A stretch of 64,000 bases of DNA from Triticum aestivum (GCF_018294505.1 NC_057810.1:707931859-707995858); one strand, 5' to 3'; counted from the first letter of the stretch, positions 11,327 through 23,660 are shown. Made by a program: numbers and translations. The notes: generated by a model from the sequence alone, not told the origin.

Positions 11327-11798
11327 TGAGGGAGTCCTGGATTAGGGGGTGTCCGGATGGCCGGACTATGACCTTTGGCCGGACTCCCGGACTATGAAGA
11401 TACAAGATTGAAGACTCCATCCCGTGTCCGGATGGGACTTTCCTTGGCATGGAAGGCAAGCTTGGCGATACGATATGAAGATCTCCTCCCATTGTAACCG
11501 ACTCTGTGTAACCCTAGCCCTCTCCGGTGTCTATATAAACCGGAGAGTTTTAGTCCATAGGACGAACAACAATCATACCATAGGCTAGCTTCTAGGGTTT
11601 AGCCTCTCTGATCTCGTGGTAGATCCACTCTTGTACTACCCATATCATCAATATTAATCAAGCAGGAGTAGGGTTTTACCTCCATCGAGAGGGCCCGAAC
11701 CTGGGTAAAAACATCGTGTCCCTTGTCTCCTGTTACCATCCACCTAGACGCACAGTTCGGGACCCCCTATCCGAGATCCGCCGGTTTTGACACCGACA
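11327..11798 (+). repeat. 5' LTR of copy A
   Basis: 472 bp from TGAGGGAGTCC to CACCGACA. The internal region follows with TTGGTGCTTTCACTGAG, the position expected for the primer-binding site; I could not assign a tRNA. Confidence 0.95.
11532..11539 (+). promoter_or_regulatory. TATA box in copy A LTR
   Basis: TATATAAA in the middle of the LTR, followed by a conserved leader. The same box is present in the other LTRs of this family in the window. Confidence 0.65.
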
Positions 11799-11845
11799 TT
11801 GGTGCTTTCACTGAGAGTTCCTCTGTGTCGTCGCCTTTGGGCCCG

Positions 11846-14800
11846 ATGGCTTCTTCGATCGTCAATCACAACGCAGTCCGGGGCGAGACCTTTCTCCCCG
11901 GACAGATCTTTGTATTCGGTGGCTTCGCACTGCGGGCCAACTCGTTTGGCCATCTAGAGCAGATTGAAAGCTACGCCCCTGGCCATCAGGTCAGGTTTTG
12001 AAGCTTAAATTACACAGCCGACATCCGCGGGGACTTGATCTTCGACGGATTCGAGCCATGGCCGAGCACGCCGCGCTGTCACGATGGGCATGATTTAGCT
12101 CTGCTGCCGGACAACGCCCAGAGCGTAGCTCAGGCATCCGCTCCGACCATCAGCTCGGAGCCTACTACGCTAGTCGGGGATGGACGGTTGGGCGCGGCCC
12201 CGGAAGCCGCAATCTCTAAGACGATAGAGCCGAATACCAGCATAGTCCTTTGCAAGGCCCGTGACTCTAAGGTGCCGGACTCCGTTCCGGACTCCGTATA
12301 TCCCACACCTCTTCCGATCGAACCCGATTGGGCTTCGATCATGGAGTTCACCGCCACGGACGTCTTTCAGCACTCGCCCTTCGGCGATATCCTGAATTCA
12401 CTAAAGTCTCTCTCTTTGTTAGGAGAGCCTTGGCCGAACTACGGTCAGCATGGTTGGGATACGGACGACGAAGAAATTCGAGGCCCACCCACCAGCCACT
12501 TTGTAGCCACTGTCGATGATTTAACCGACATGCTCGACTTTGACTCCGAAGACATCAACGGTATGGATGCCGATGAACGAGACGATCAAGAACCAGCACC
12601 TATAGGGAACTGGAAAGCCACCTCGTCATATGACATATACATGGTAGACACCCCCAAAGCAGGGGACGGCGAGGAAAAACGGAGGATGACCCCTCCAAGA
12701 AGAAACCCAAGCACCAACGTCAGCGGCGCCGCTCTAAGTCCTGCCAAAGCAAAAATGGCGATTCCGGCACCAGAGATAACAACACGCCGGACAGTGCCGA
12801 AGACAACCCCCTCTAGCATGATTCAGTGCAGGAGGACGAAGGCGCCAGCCCTCATGAGAGAGCGGCTGACAGAGAGGTTGAGGACGACAACTATATGCCT
12901 CCCTCCGAAGACGAGGCAAGCCTCGACGATGACGAATTTGTCGTGCCAGAGGATCCCGTCGAATAAGAGCGTTTCAAACGCAGGCTTATGGCCACGGCAA
13001 TCAGCCTCAAGAAAAAACAGCAGCAACTTAGAGCTGACCAAGACTTGCTAGCCGACAGATGGACCGAAGTCCTAGAGGCCGAAGAGTATAACCTCGAACG
13101 CCCCTCCAAGAGCTACCCAAAGCGCAGGCTGCTACCCCAACTTGAGGAGGAAGCAACTAAACCTACATCACCAGCGTATGATGCGCCCGATCGGCCACCC
13201 CGTGGCCGCGATAGAGAGGCCTTCAGGCCCTCGACCCAAGCTGCACCCCGGCACCGCTCAAAACATACCAGAGTATGGGGAGACGCAACCGACCTGCGAG
13301 ACATATTGGAGAACAAGGCAAGGCAAGCAAGATCGATCTACGGATCGCATGGGCACCCCACTTCACGTGACGCTAGCCGTCACACCGGGCAAGATAAGTA
13401 CGGCCAGGCCGAATACAACAGACCAAGCTCATCTGAGCTGTGTCGTGATATAGCCCAATACAGGGGCGCCGCACACCCACTATGCTTCACAGACGAAGTA
13501 ATGGATCATCAAATCCCCGAGGGTTTTAAACCCATGAACATCGAATCATACGATGGCACAACAGATCCTGCGGTTTGGATCGAGGATTATCTCCTTCATA
13601 TCCACATGGCCCATGGTGATGATCTACATGCCATCAAATACCTCCCGCTCAAACTTAAAGGACCAGCTCAAGATTGGCTTAACAGCCTGCCAGCAGAGTC
13701 AATTAGTTGCTGGGAGGACCTGGAATCCGCATTCCTTGACAACTTCCTGGGCACTTATGTGCGACCACCAGACGCCGATGACCTAAGCCACATAATCCAG
13801 CAGCCAGAGGAATCGACCAGGCAATTCTGGACACGGTTCCTAACTAAGAAAAATCAAATAGTCGACTGTCCGGACACCGAGGCCCTTGCCGCCTTCAGGC
13901 ACAACATCCGAGACGAATGGCTTGCACGGCACCTAGGATAGGAAAAGCCGAAATTTATGGCAGCCCTCACGACACTCATGACCCGCTTCTGCGTGGGCGA
14001 AGACAGCTGGCTGGCTCGTAGCGATAACATAACCAAGAGCCCTGGTAATTCAGATACCAAGGACAACAATGGCCGGTCACATTGCAACAAAGACAAGCGC
14101 CGCATTAACGGCGACAATACTGAGGATACAGCAGTCAACGCCGGATTCAGAGGCTCTAAACCCGGTCAGCAGAAGAAGTCATTCAAAAGAAACCCTTCGG
14201 GACCATCCAACTTAGACCGGATACTCGACCGCTCGTGCCAGATACATGGCACCCCCGAACAACCAGCCAACCACACCAACAGGGATTGTTGGGTGTTCAA
14301 GCAGGCACGCAAGTTAAGTGCCGAAACCAGAGACAAGGGGCTGCGTAGCGATGACGAGGAGGAGCCCCAGGTGCCGAACAATAGAGGACAGAAGGGATTC
14401 CCCCCGCAAGTGCGGACGGTGAACATGATATACGCAACCCACATCCCCAAAAGGGAGCGGAAGCGTGCTCTCAAGGACGTCTATGCGTTGGAGCCAGTCA
14501 CCCCAAAGTTCAACCCATGGTCCTCCTGTCCGATCACTTTTGATCGAAGGGACCACCCCACTAGCATCCGCCACGGCGGATTCGCCGCATTGGTCCTAGA
14601 CCCAATTATTGACGGATTTCACCTCACTAGAGTCCTAATGGACGGTGGCAGCAGCCTGAACCTGCTTTATCAGGATACAGTGCGAAAAATGGGTATCGAT
14701 CCCTCAAGGATTAAACCCACAAAGACAACCTTTAAAGGCGTCATACCAGGTGTAGAAGCCAACTGTACAGGCTCGGTTACACTCGAAGTGGTCTTCGGAT

Positions 14801-15141
14801 CCCCGGATAATTTCCGAAGCGAAGAGCTAATCTTCGACATAGTCCCATTCCGCAGTGGCTATCACGCCCTACTCGGACGAACCGCATTTGCAAAATTCAA
14901 TGCGGTGCCGCACTATGCATACCTCAAGCTCAAGATGTCAGGACCTCGCGGAGTCATCACGGTAAATGGAAGCACCAAACGCTCTCTCCGAACGGAGGAG
15001 CACACGGCGGCCCTGGCGGTGGAAGTACAGAGTAGCCTCTCAAGGCAATCCTCCAACCCAGGTGTCAAACGTCCGGACAACGTCAAGCGAGCCCGAAGTA
15101 ACCTACAACAAATCCGGCTGGCATGTTCCGAGAAAGCATAG
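11846..15141 (+). pseudogene. gag plus retropepsin-like polyprotein of copy A
   Basis: Start chosen at the ATG at 11846, just after the LTR, because upstream frame lies in the LTR. The N-terminal half is acidic and poorly conserved. A retrotransposon gag domain spans about 13510-13880 (ESYDGTTDPAVWIEDYLLH; LKGPAQDWLNSLP; FWTRFLTKKNQIVDC). A linker containing NHTNRDCWVFKQ follows. The retropepsin-like segment has VLMDGGSSLNLLY with the presumed catalytic Asp at 14641-14643. Breaks: TGA at 11999-12001, a one-base loss near 12677, and TAG at 13939-13941 where copy C has Gln. The frame ends at 15141 without RT. Likely role when intact: virus-like particle protein and its processing. Copy C has the same architecture. 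Confidence 0.85.
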
Positions 15142-16350
15142 CAGTGCGGCCCCAACCCCAGCCCTCGCCATATGATGATATCGGTACCACGCGTACATAA
15201 TTATGCCTTAGAGATACCATGGGCATAAGGGGAGGGGCACAACTACGGCAAGCCCAGAATGCGGCTCAACCGCACTAAGGGGCTCCCTATTCCGCCGTTT
15301 TCTTTTTATACACTTTCAGGACCCAACTATTCGGAAGGCCTGTCCGGCAACACACTCGCCGAACATACGATGCAACAGCCAGGGAGAAAATAAGCCGCGT
15401 CAAATGTCCAGGTGGTCTCTATAACGAGCTTAATACCTGTTTTACTTAAAATCCCGCAGCTTGCCCTTGGAGGGGGATATGTCAAATAAACCCATCTCTT
15501 GCTTATCAAACTACTTGTATCATTTTGCTTTCGCAGCAACCCTTTTTTAATAAACAATACATAGCTCTTATCTATTATTGTACTAATTTATTTTTTATAT
15601 ATACAAATATGTTCAGTCAGGATATTCTGCAACCGCACACTTTGGTACGGACAATACACCAGGGGCTTAAACACCCCATAACATGGTGTGAGAAGATCGA
15701 ACACTCTCATGAGTGCGGCACCCCGAACTTATAGCATTATATGCATCGGCTCCGAATCATGTCTTTGGTCAATAGTTGGGTTTGCCCGGCTCCCATGTTT
15801 TGGTACCTTACGTTCCGCAATGTTGGCTAAGGTAGCGCTGGGAGAACTACTGCGATTGTGCCCCAGTTGAGCTGGGTTAACACCTCAGTAGAGAAAGCTA
15901 AAACTGTCTGTCATGATAGTGCGAGAGACCGGTCGCTGTTCACAAGGTTTTTCGAGTCCTTAAAGACTTATGCCGCTTAGAGCGAGGAACCGGACTTATC
16001 CGGCCTAGGTGTGGATAGCGCCCCGAACTCGGTCTTCCGAATACTAGGGGCTTCGCCGAAATTTAAAATTATAGAATTCTATGGCCAAGTGAGAGTGATA
16101 AAGCATTATAAGTCCGACGGCCTGGTTCGTTGTGCTGAGAGCCTCCCTAGACGGACCCAAGAATGGGAACAACAGCGCTCAGGTTTATCCCGAACACTCC
16201 AGCACTGGGGGCATGGGGGTCGATGCCGACGACTTGCATCTCTCAGATTTGATAAACGGCCGCACAGAAGGTAATATTTTAAATTAACAAAGCATTGCTT
16301 AACGCATATGAACAAAGTTTTCAGCGTACAGGATAACAGATGCGAGTCTA
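15142..16350 (+). other. region between convergent gag and antisense gene, copy A
   Basis: About 1.2 kb without a supported gene. The part 15735-16160 is clearly similar to 52140-52530 of copy C, including GAGAACTACTGCGATTGTGC and CACCTCAGTAGAGAAAGC, so it is a conserved non-coding part of the family. Confidence 0.7.
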
Positions 16351-19300
16351 CTAAAAAATTACATCTTTGGAGCATTCGTCCGCTATAAGGCGGGCACCCT
16401 TCAGGACGCCCTTATAATACATCTCGGGCGTGCGATACTCCTTGCCCGGTGGTGGCGCGTCCGTCAAAAGCTTCTCAGCGTCCAGCCTGCCCCAATGCAC
16501 TTTAGCACAGGCAAGGGCCTGACGGGCACCTTCGATACAGACGGAGCGCTTGATGACCTCAATCCACGGACACGCATCCACCAGCCGCCGCACCAGACCG
16601 AAGTAACTCCCAGGCATGGCTTCTCTAGGCCACAGCCGAACTATGAGGCCCTTCACAGCCTGTTCGGCCACCTTGTGGAGTTCCACCAGCTGCTTCAGCT
16701 GGTCGCTCAGGGGCACCGGATGTCCGGCCTTAGCAAATTGAGACCAGAATTCGTCGAACTCCCCTCCTCGGCTCAGTAGAATGCGGCAGCATCAGACACA
16801 GTACGGGGCAGATCGGCGAACGCTCCTGGAGAGCTCCGGATTCGGGTAAGTAACAGATAATTTACTTTTATATTCTTGCTTTGCATAAAGAATGCCTTAC
16901 CCGCCACTATCTTCTTCATCGCCTCGATCTCCTGAAGGGCCTTCTGGGCTTCGGCCTTAGCGGTCTTGGCACCCTCAAGAGCCAAGGCGAGCTCGGACTC
17001 TCGAGTCTTCGAGTCACGCTCCAAACTCTCGTGTTTTTCCACGAGAGCCTGGAGCTCTTGCCACACCTCCGCCACCCGCGCCTCCTGCTTTTCTTGCTCG
17101 GTGCGCTCCAGGGCCGCACTATTTTTGGCCTTGGAGACCGCCTCCTTCAGGGTCGCCACCTCGGTTGTGGCCCCTACAACATTTACGTTGGTCCTATCAT
17201 TATTTGCAACCAAGTATTTCTATATACATTTATATGCGGTATTACATACCCTCCTTGTCCTCGAGCTGCTTCTTCGCACGGCCGAGCTCGTTCTCGGACC
17301 GCTCGAGATTCTCCTTCAATACTTTGACCTTCGCAGTCAGTGCGGCAGAGGTCAGCAGTGTAGCATGCATTCCCATATTGACATATTTTTGTTAGACTCC
17401 TGCGTATATCTCTTTGGATCCTCAGCTCAGCTTTTCTTTCCGAACGCCAAACTGAGCATCAGGGGCTACTGTCTATGCGGTGACATTTTTATATGTTTTT
17501 GAACACATACCTCAAAGCCTGTTAACAGACTTGTACAGGCTTCCGTCAGCCCGCTCTTGGCAGACTGAACCTTCTGAATCACCGCACTCATAATAGTGTG
17601 GTGTTCCTCGTCGATGGAGGCGCCGTTAAGCACCTCCAGCAAATTGTCCGGTGCCTCCGGATGGACGGAGGTCACCAGCGTCGTAGGCTTGCCCTTCTTA
17701 TGAAGGCGCCACCTGTTGGACTCTGGAACCATTGATGGTTCCGGAGCAGCGTCCGGCCCGGGGCCGGACTTGGATCCCTCTGGGGCTTTACCCCCTTTGG
17801 GCCTGGGGTCCGGGAGGTCACCTCGCGGCGCCTCCAGGACCACCTCCTCCTGGTTTAGTCCCTTTCGGACTCCACCTCGGCGTCGTCCGTAGGGAGAGGG
17901 GAGGAGGCCGTTGGAAGTGAAGCGCTATTTACATCCGACGAATCCAAGGAGGCGCTCGTCGAATCATCGAGCTGAGCCTTGGGCGGACTGCATGATCAAA
18001 TTCGGCGTCAGAGAATGCCAAATAATGGAGGGGCGTCATAAGTTATTCGGATGACCGGATTCTTACGATTTTGCCAGGGGCTTGACCCTGGATGGCCATT
18101 CTTCCCCGCCGTCTTCGGTGTCGGAGGTGTAGTCCAGACGGAGGGTTCTCCCCTTCTTGGACCCTCCGGCCTCCCCAGTTGGGGCGGCTTTACTTTTCTT
18201 TCCTTCCCCCGTTGGAGGGGGAGAGGCTTCTTCTTCTTCCTCCTCCTCGTCCTCAGAGGCGGAGGGTGCTTCGGGGTTGTCGGGCGATGAATCCGACACC
18301 ACCAGGCGCCGGGAACTCTTTCGAGTCCCCGTGGCCTTCTTCTTGGCCTTCTTCTCCGGCACCACGTGAGGTGCCGGAACCAGTAGCTTCGTCAAGCGAG
18401 CGTCCGCTGGGTCTTCGGGCAAGGGAGCCGGACAGTTGATCTGTCCGTCCTTTTTCTGCCAGTCCTGTTAAGGAGATGGGGGTTTAGATCCCGCATAGAA
18501 TCAAATCTATGAAAAACAAATACCCCGTAAAGGGAAAATTAAGCTCACCGCGCTGGCTTGGCGCTCGGCGTAGAATCCGCGATCCTCGGTGACGGGAGGG
18601 GAGACCTCAGAGCTCTTGAATAGCACCTTCCAGGCATCCCCATGCTTTGTGTCGAAGAGCCGGGACAGAATCTGGTGCTGGGCCGGGTCGAACTCCCACA
18701 AGCTGAAAGCCCGTCGTTGACACGGGACAATCCGGCAGAAGAGCATGACCTGGACTACGTTGACGAGTTTAACCTTCCTGCCGATCAGGTCTTTGATGCA
18801 GGTTTGAAGTCCGGTCACTTCCGGCGAACTACCCCACGACAGGCCCGTCTCTTTCGAAGATGTGAGCCGTGTGGGGATACCATATCAGAATTCGGGGGCC
18901 GCCGCCCATTCAGGGTCACGCGGCTCGGTGATATAGAACCACCCTGATTGCCACCCTTTGATGGTCTCTACGAAGGCGCCCTCGAGCCATGTGACGTTGG
19001 CTATCTTGCCCACCATGGCACCTCCGCACTCCGCTTGGCGTCCGCCCACGACCTTCGGCTTGACGCTGAAGATCTTCAGCCATAGGCAAAAGTGAGGATG
19101 GATGCGGAGGAAGGCCTCGCACACGATGATAAACGCCGAGATGTTGAGGATGAAGTTCGGGGCCAGATCATGGAAGTCCAGGCCGTAGTAGAACATGAGC
19201 CCCCGGACGAACAGGTGAAGAGGAAAACCCAGTCCGCGGAGGAAATGGGGGAGAAATACAACCCTCTCATGGGGCCTACGGGTGGGGATGAGTTGCCCCT

Positions 19301-19412
19301 CATCTGGAAGCCGGTGCGCGATGTCGTCAGACAAGTATCCGGCCTTCCTCAGCTTTTTGATTTGCCCCTCCGTGACGGAGGAGGCCATCCATCTACCTCC
19401 CGCTCCGGACAT
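16351..19412 (-). pseudogene. antisense multi-exon gene of copy A
   Basis: Gene on the strand opposite to gag. The start is the ATG at 19412 (MSGAGGRWM), about 118 bp after a TATA box. Exon 1 (19412 to about 18885) resembles the grass 'putative gypsy type transposon' domain: LRKAGYLSDDIAHRLP, FLRGLGFPLHLFVRGLMFYYG, FIIVCEAFLRIHPHF, GWFYITEPRDPEW. Further open segments are 18507-18818 (SLWEFDPAQHQ), 18063-18422 (acidic, Lys-rich tail), 17466-17843, 16773-17213 (long Glu/Ala/Lys coiled coil) and 16351-16716 (C-terminus, SVCIEGARQALACAKVHW). They are separated by intron-like AT-richer DNA. TGA at 18885 breaks the frame that element H keeps open. Function unknown; the conserved layout in copies C and H argues that it is a real family gene. 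Confidence 0.65.
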
Positions 19413-19525
19413 GATTGGAGAAGGTTGAGGTGGGAAGTGCGGGCTTGGGCGTTGGAGCTTGGGCGCGCAGGGACGAGTGAGCAAAGGAAGAAGAAGGCGT
19501 AAATGGAAAGGGCAGATTCTTATCC

Positions 19526-19534
19526 CCTTATATG
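19526..19534 (-). promoter_or_regulatory. TATA box of antisense gene, copy A
   Basis: Minus-strand TATATAAGG, about 118 bp before the ATG. Boxes occur at the equivalent place in C (54399), H (58813) and G2 (59743). Confidence 0.65.
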
Positions 19535-19559
19535 GGCGGCCGAAACTATGAGCCCCCAC

Positions 19560-19964
19560 CGGCCTAATAAAACTCGCTTATCTCCCAAGCGTCGCGGTTA
19601 ATGGCGTGGTTGGGTTACCCATGCCTGTATTGATGAGAATCCCTGAATAAGGGGACACGGTCTCTGCTTTGACAAGACGTGCCAAGGAAACCGCCTCACT
19701 AAACGCGCTGAGGTGGAACAGTAAAATGATTAGAATAAAAGCCTGGCCGTGGCGTGATGTCACGCTGCGGAATACGTCAGCAGATTAGATTGGTGCAAAT
19801 ATTATTCTCTCTACGGTGGCATGTGGAACTTATTTTGCAGAGCCGGACACTATCCTTGTGTTCAATATCTTTTATGAAGTATTTGGAGGAGGAACCCGCC
19901 TTGCAATGCCGAAGACAACTTGCGCGCCGGACTCATCGTCATTGAAGCCTAGTTCAGGGGCTAC
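19560..19964 (+). other. pre-3'LTR region of copy A
   Basis: Conserved non-coding stretch seen in all four copies (CACGGTTGGGTTACCC, TCTGCTTCGACAAGACGTGC, CTCATCGTCATTGAAGCC). It ends in GTTCAGGGGCTAC before the LTR, the only purine-rich candidate for the plus-strand primer. Confidence 0.7.
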
Positions 19965-20436
19965 TCAGGGAGTCCTGGATTAGGGGGTGTCCGGATGGCC
20001 GGACTATGACCTTTGGCCGGACTCCCAGACTATGAAGATACAAGATTGAAGACTCCGTCCCGTGTCCGGATGGGACTTTCCTTGGCGTGGAAGGCAAGCT
20101 TGGCGATACGATATGAAGATCTCCTCCCATTGTAACCGACTCTGTGTAACCCTAGCCCTCTCCGGTGTGTATATAAACCGGAGAGTTTTAGTCCATAGGA
20201 CGAACAACAATCATACCATAGGCTAGCTTCTAGGGTTTAGCCTCTCTGATCTCGTGGTAGATCCACTCTTGTACTACCCATATCATCAATATTAATCAAG
20301 CAGGAGTAGGGTTTTACCTCCATCGAGAGGGCCCGAACCTGGGTAAAAACATCGTGTCCCTTGTCTCCTGTTACCATCTGCCTAGACGCACAGTTCGGGA
20401 CCCCCTACCCGAGATCCGCCGGTTTTGACACCGACA
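19965..20436 (+). repeat. 3' LTR of copy A
   Basis: 472 bp. The first dinucleotide has mutated from TG to TC. Otherwise nearly identical to the 5' LTR. Confidence 0.94.
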
Positions 20437-20441
20437 ACCCC

Positions 20442-20560
20442 CGTTTCGACCGTAGGAGGTCCGTTTCGTCCGTTTTGCGGTACGCCAAACCCCTCCCGAT
20501 CAACAGGACCCCGTTCCGAATGTAGGAGGTCCGTTTCCTCCATTCTGCGGTACGCCAGGC
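20442..20560 (+). repeat. 75-bp tandem array (right part)
   Basis: Continues the array that element A interrupted at 11326 (TTTTGCGGTACGCCAAACC, GATCAACAGGACCCC). Confidence 0.78.
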
Positions 20561-20589
20561 CTCGTTTCCATCGTCTGTTTCGTCCAATC

Positions 20590-20815
20590 CCTCCCGATGA
20601 ACACAACCATGCATTCCATTCCGACCCAGCCGATTGGCTCCCACGCGTTCTGTTGCCTCCCGATGAACATGACCATGCATTCCATTCCGACCCAGCCGAT
20701 TGGGTCCCAAGCGTTCCGTTGCCTCCCGATGAACATGACGCATTCCGTTGCCTCCCCATGAACACGATGCATTCCGTTGCCCCCCCATGAACACGACGAC
20801 GATGATGTTTCTCCA
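20590..20815 (+). repeat. subterminal repeats around GTTGCCTCCCGATGAACA
   Basis: Three long and two shorter imperfect copies of a unit with CCTCCCGATGAACATGA, GCATTCCATTCCGACC and CAGCCGATTGG. Confidence 0.78.
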
Positions 20816-21078
20816 TTCCGACCTAGCCATGTACACGAGCCCTGGCCGTACGTATGCGCGAGTAGGCGTTCGAGACCTTGCCCATATGTACGTACATTGC
20901 CATATTTTCTTTCTTGCACCCTGGCCGTTGTACGTACGTGTACATGCTACGTGCGCGCCTCTACTACGACACGTGCGCGCCTCTACATCGACCAGTATAT
21001 ATGTACGTACACGTTCGCGACCAGAATGACAACGCTACGTACGCTTCGACCAGGTGGGTTCCGACTGTCAGGCACTTC

Positions 21079-21445
21079 CTTACATGCGAAGATGTAGCTG
21101 GTGGGTCCCAGCAGTCAGGGGGGCGAATCGTTTTGTGTTTTTTTTGCCCGGACGCATTTCCTTGCGTGCGAAGGTGTAGCTGCTGGGTCCCAGCAGTCAG
21201 GGGGGCGAATCATTTTTTTTGCCCGGACGCACTTCCTTGCATGCAAAGGTGTAGCTAGTGGGTCCCAGCTGTCGGAGGGCGAATCGTTTTTTTTGACGCA
21301 CTTCCTTGCGTGTGAAGATGTAGTTGGTGGGTCCCAGCAGTCAGGGGGCGGATCGTTTTTTTCGGACGCACTTCCTTGCGTGTGAATATGTAGCTCGTGG
21401 GTCCCAGCAGTCAGGGGGCGAATCATTTTTCGCAAAATACGGTGG
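21079..21445 (+). repeat. tandem array, period about 70-80 bp, with TGGGTCCCAGCAGTCAGG
   Basis: Five imperfect units, each with GTAGCT.GTGGGTCCCAGC, GGGCGAATCGTTTT and GCACTTCCTTGCGTG. ORFs through it are repeat by-products. Single related motifs recur at about 21453, 23418 and 28925. Confidence 0.85.
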
Positions 21446-22982
21446 CCCATCCGGTGGGTCCCCACTGTCAGGTGGAGGAATAATTATTTTGCGCGTAATA
21501 AGGAGGCACTTCCTTGCGGCTGCCATGGACCCAGCTGTCAGCCTCTCCATGTACAGTCCACGTCTGATGGAAGTCGTTCCTTGACCATGTTGACCACACC
21601 GCACCGAGAGCACCACGGAAGTGGACGACGGCGAGGCCTAGGAAGGGGACGACGCGGAGCCGGGGAAGATGCGGCAGTGGATGCACATGCGGAGAGTTGT
21701 ACGAGGGTTCACTGGTTCGGCTGCGCTGTCGTCGCAAAATAACAGGGGGTGTAAGTGAGTGGAGGGATGGCCTGGCCAGCGGTAGGAGTAGTAGGGGCGC
21801 TGAGGCCTCCGCGGCAGCACAGCCGGCCACGGGAGGCAGGAGCAGGCGGCACGACCGGCGCTGCTTTGGGCGGCTGGAGCAAGAAGACTAGAGGTTGAAG
21901 AAGCACGACGGCCGTTGGATGGACATCATATGGTCACTGCAGCTAGAATCGTTTATATTCACTAAGTTAACAAAGCCCTTGGTACGTCAACTTAGTGGGC
22001 CCACATGTCAGCTTCCGAAACGGTGCGCCTAAGATGTCAGGGGGAGGAATCATTTTTTGGGCGGGTGAAGCTAGAATATCCAAGATTGAAGAAGAAACAC
22101 GGCATCCATTGGATGGACATCCAACGGCCACTGCTGCTAGAACCGTGTGTTGACTATAAGTTGACAAAGCCTTGCATACGCGTCAACTCTGTTTTTTTAG
22201 GGGACGCGTCAACTTAGTAAGGCCAGAAGTGTGTGGCAGAGAACTTATAGCCCATTTGAGATTTGTAAGAATGCGTAGCCCATTTTTGAATTCTAATGGA
22301 ATTTACTACGGCCCATTTACAGTTTGTTAAAAGTACAGCCCATTTCAACCAACCATTCAAAACAGAATTCAATAAAATTTCTGACATTTTGATGGGATCC
22401 GAAATATTTTTATCCCGAAATTTCTAGTCAAATTAAATACAATTTCAATATAAATTTATATTACGTAAACATCCAATGAAACATTGTGCTCGCAACAATT
22501 AATGAAATTAAAATTTTCAATATCCAAAAACAATATTTTATAAAGTAATCACGTGTTTGGTGCATTTTTTATAGTTACTGCCCAGTTTTTATAATTACAT
22601 TCCATTTATTATTTCTTAAAGCCCATTTTCTTGTTAAGTCTATTGCATCCCTCCTAGGAAAGATTTGCATCCCAGCGGGGCGGAGAATAACAACTTGACC
22701 TTGCCTGGGTATTCCTAAAAAAAGTATAGCTGGGCTAGCCATTTTCAACTTGAAAAACATTAATATCTGGGCTGGATATGTGGCCTGGGCTAGACGGGCC
22801 ACAACCCGCCGAGTTAATACCTGCAGCGATGTTTTCGTTGTTGTTCAGAGGAGAAAAATTAATATCTGGGCTAAACATCGAAAAACTCTTCAGTGCTCAC
22901 ATCTCAAAAACACAAATATTGCTCGAGCTGCTTGGTCCTAGCTGTCGGCCGCTTCTTGTGCAATTGTCTCGTTTATTGAGTA
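21446..22982. other. CACTA subterminal non-coding region
   Basis: No supported gene. Holds an imperfect duplication of about 110 bp (21893-22010 and 22065-22215; TTGGATGGACATC, GTTGACAAAGCC). Then comes an AT-rich stretch with repeated TAGCCCATTT motifs (22245-22640) and a GGGCTGG/GGGCC-bearing stretch (22680-22960). Confidence 0.6.
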
Positions 22983-23305
22983 CTCCCTCCTTTCCAATTT
23001 ATAGTGCTCAATTCAAAAATCTCACCAATCAAGGTAGATTGCGAGTGGTGGAATACTTTTTGTAGTTTTGCAAAAGCACCTAATTAATGCTCTTGTTATC
23101 CTCAAAAAATTATGTTTATCAATGCATTAATTGCAATGCATGCATGCATAAAGTACATGCATTGGTCAATTTTCTCTTAATACTTGCATGCAATGATTTA
23201 ATGCACCTAGGAATCTGAACATGTGATGGAAAACAACCAAATTGAGCCTTATAAAATGGAAAAACTAAATTTTGAGATAAGCCCTATAAACCAGAAAGGA
23301 GGGAG
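22983..23305. mobile_element. Stowaway-type MITE
   Basis: 323 bp, with CTCCCTCCTTTCCAATTTAT at one end and the inverse (ATAAACCAGAAAGGAGGGAG) at the other, flanked by TA at 22981-22982 and 23306-23307. Non-coding. Confidence 0.85.
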
Positions 23306-23458
23306 TACATAGGTTGACAATGGTGTGGGACCATGTTGTCAGGAAACCAGGAGGAAGCAAAATAAATTATAGTTATATATATAATAAGGAGGCACTTGCA
23401 TACGTGAGGCTATGGACCTGGTGGGTCCTCATTGTCATCCGCTCCAAGTAAAGTCATC

Positions 23459-23520
23459 TCCTCGCCCGCGCGCGCTTTCCGCCCGAAACTGTCAGCGCCG
23501 CCCACGCCGCTTCCTGGTGC
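23459..23520 (+). repeat. promoter-proximal segment duplicated at 29405-29455
   Basis: CGCCCGCGCGCGCTTTCCGC and GTCAGCGCCGC also occur, with few differences, at 29405-29455. It lies about 190 bp before the TATA box at 23653. Confidence 0.65.
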
Positions 23521-23652
23521 AGGCGATTGCTCCGCCTTAAAACGACACAAGTGCCATCCGTCCATCCATCTGTCACCCACATTAATGATACGTGGTTGCC
23601 GAGGCAGCTACTCCGGTGCCACATGTCTGTCCCTCCGCCCGCCCACCATTGC

Positions 23653-23660
23653 TATATAAA
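23653..23660 (+). promoter_or_regulatory. TATA box of the short CACTA gene
   Basis: TATATAAA in a GC-rich context, about 73 bp before the ATG at 23733; no other gene-like frame lies between. Confidence 0.65.

Larger units (their letters stand above)
11327..20436 (+). mobile_element. gypsy-type non-autonomous LTR element, copy A
   Basis: 9110-bp element with 472-bp LTRs (11327-11798, 19965-20436) and a perfect 5-bp duplication ACCCC (11322-11326, 20437-20441). It carries gag plus a retropepsin-like region in sense (11846-15141) and an intron-containing gene in antisense (16351-19412). No reverse transcriptase, RNase H or integrase was found in any frame. The LTRs differ at about eight positions by eye, fewer than in copy C, so A is the younger insertion. 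It sits in the CACTA 5' subterminal repeat array. Confidence 0.93.

Noticed and set aside
10663..11492. Long Ser/Pro/His-rich frames on the minus strand
   Set aside because: They cross tandem arrays of the CACTA subterminal region and the start of an LTR; period and frame follow the repeat.
16881..17502. Plus-strand Leu/Ser-rich frames in copy A
   Set aside because: They are the complement of the coiled-coil exon of the antisense gene; codon pattern and conservation with copy C favour the minus strand.
21079..21445. Regularly spaced repeats that might suggest a CRISPR-like array
   Set aside because: Units are imperfect and contiguous, without unique spacers, and the sequence is a plant transposon end.
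20382..21616. Several frames with repeated EHDHAFHSDP or SQQSGGRI-like peptides
   Set aside because: They are translations of the non-coding tandem arrays at 20590-20815 and 21079-21445, open on both strands.
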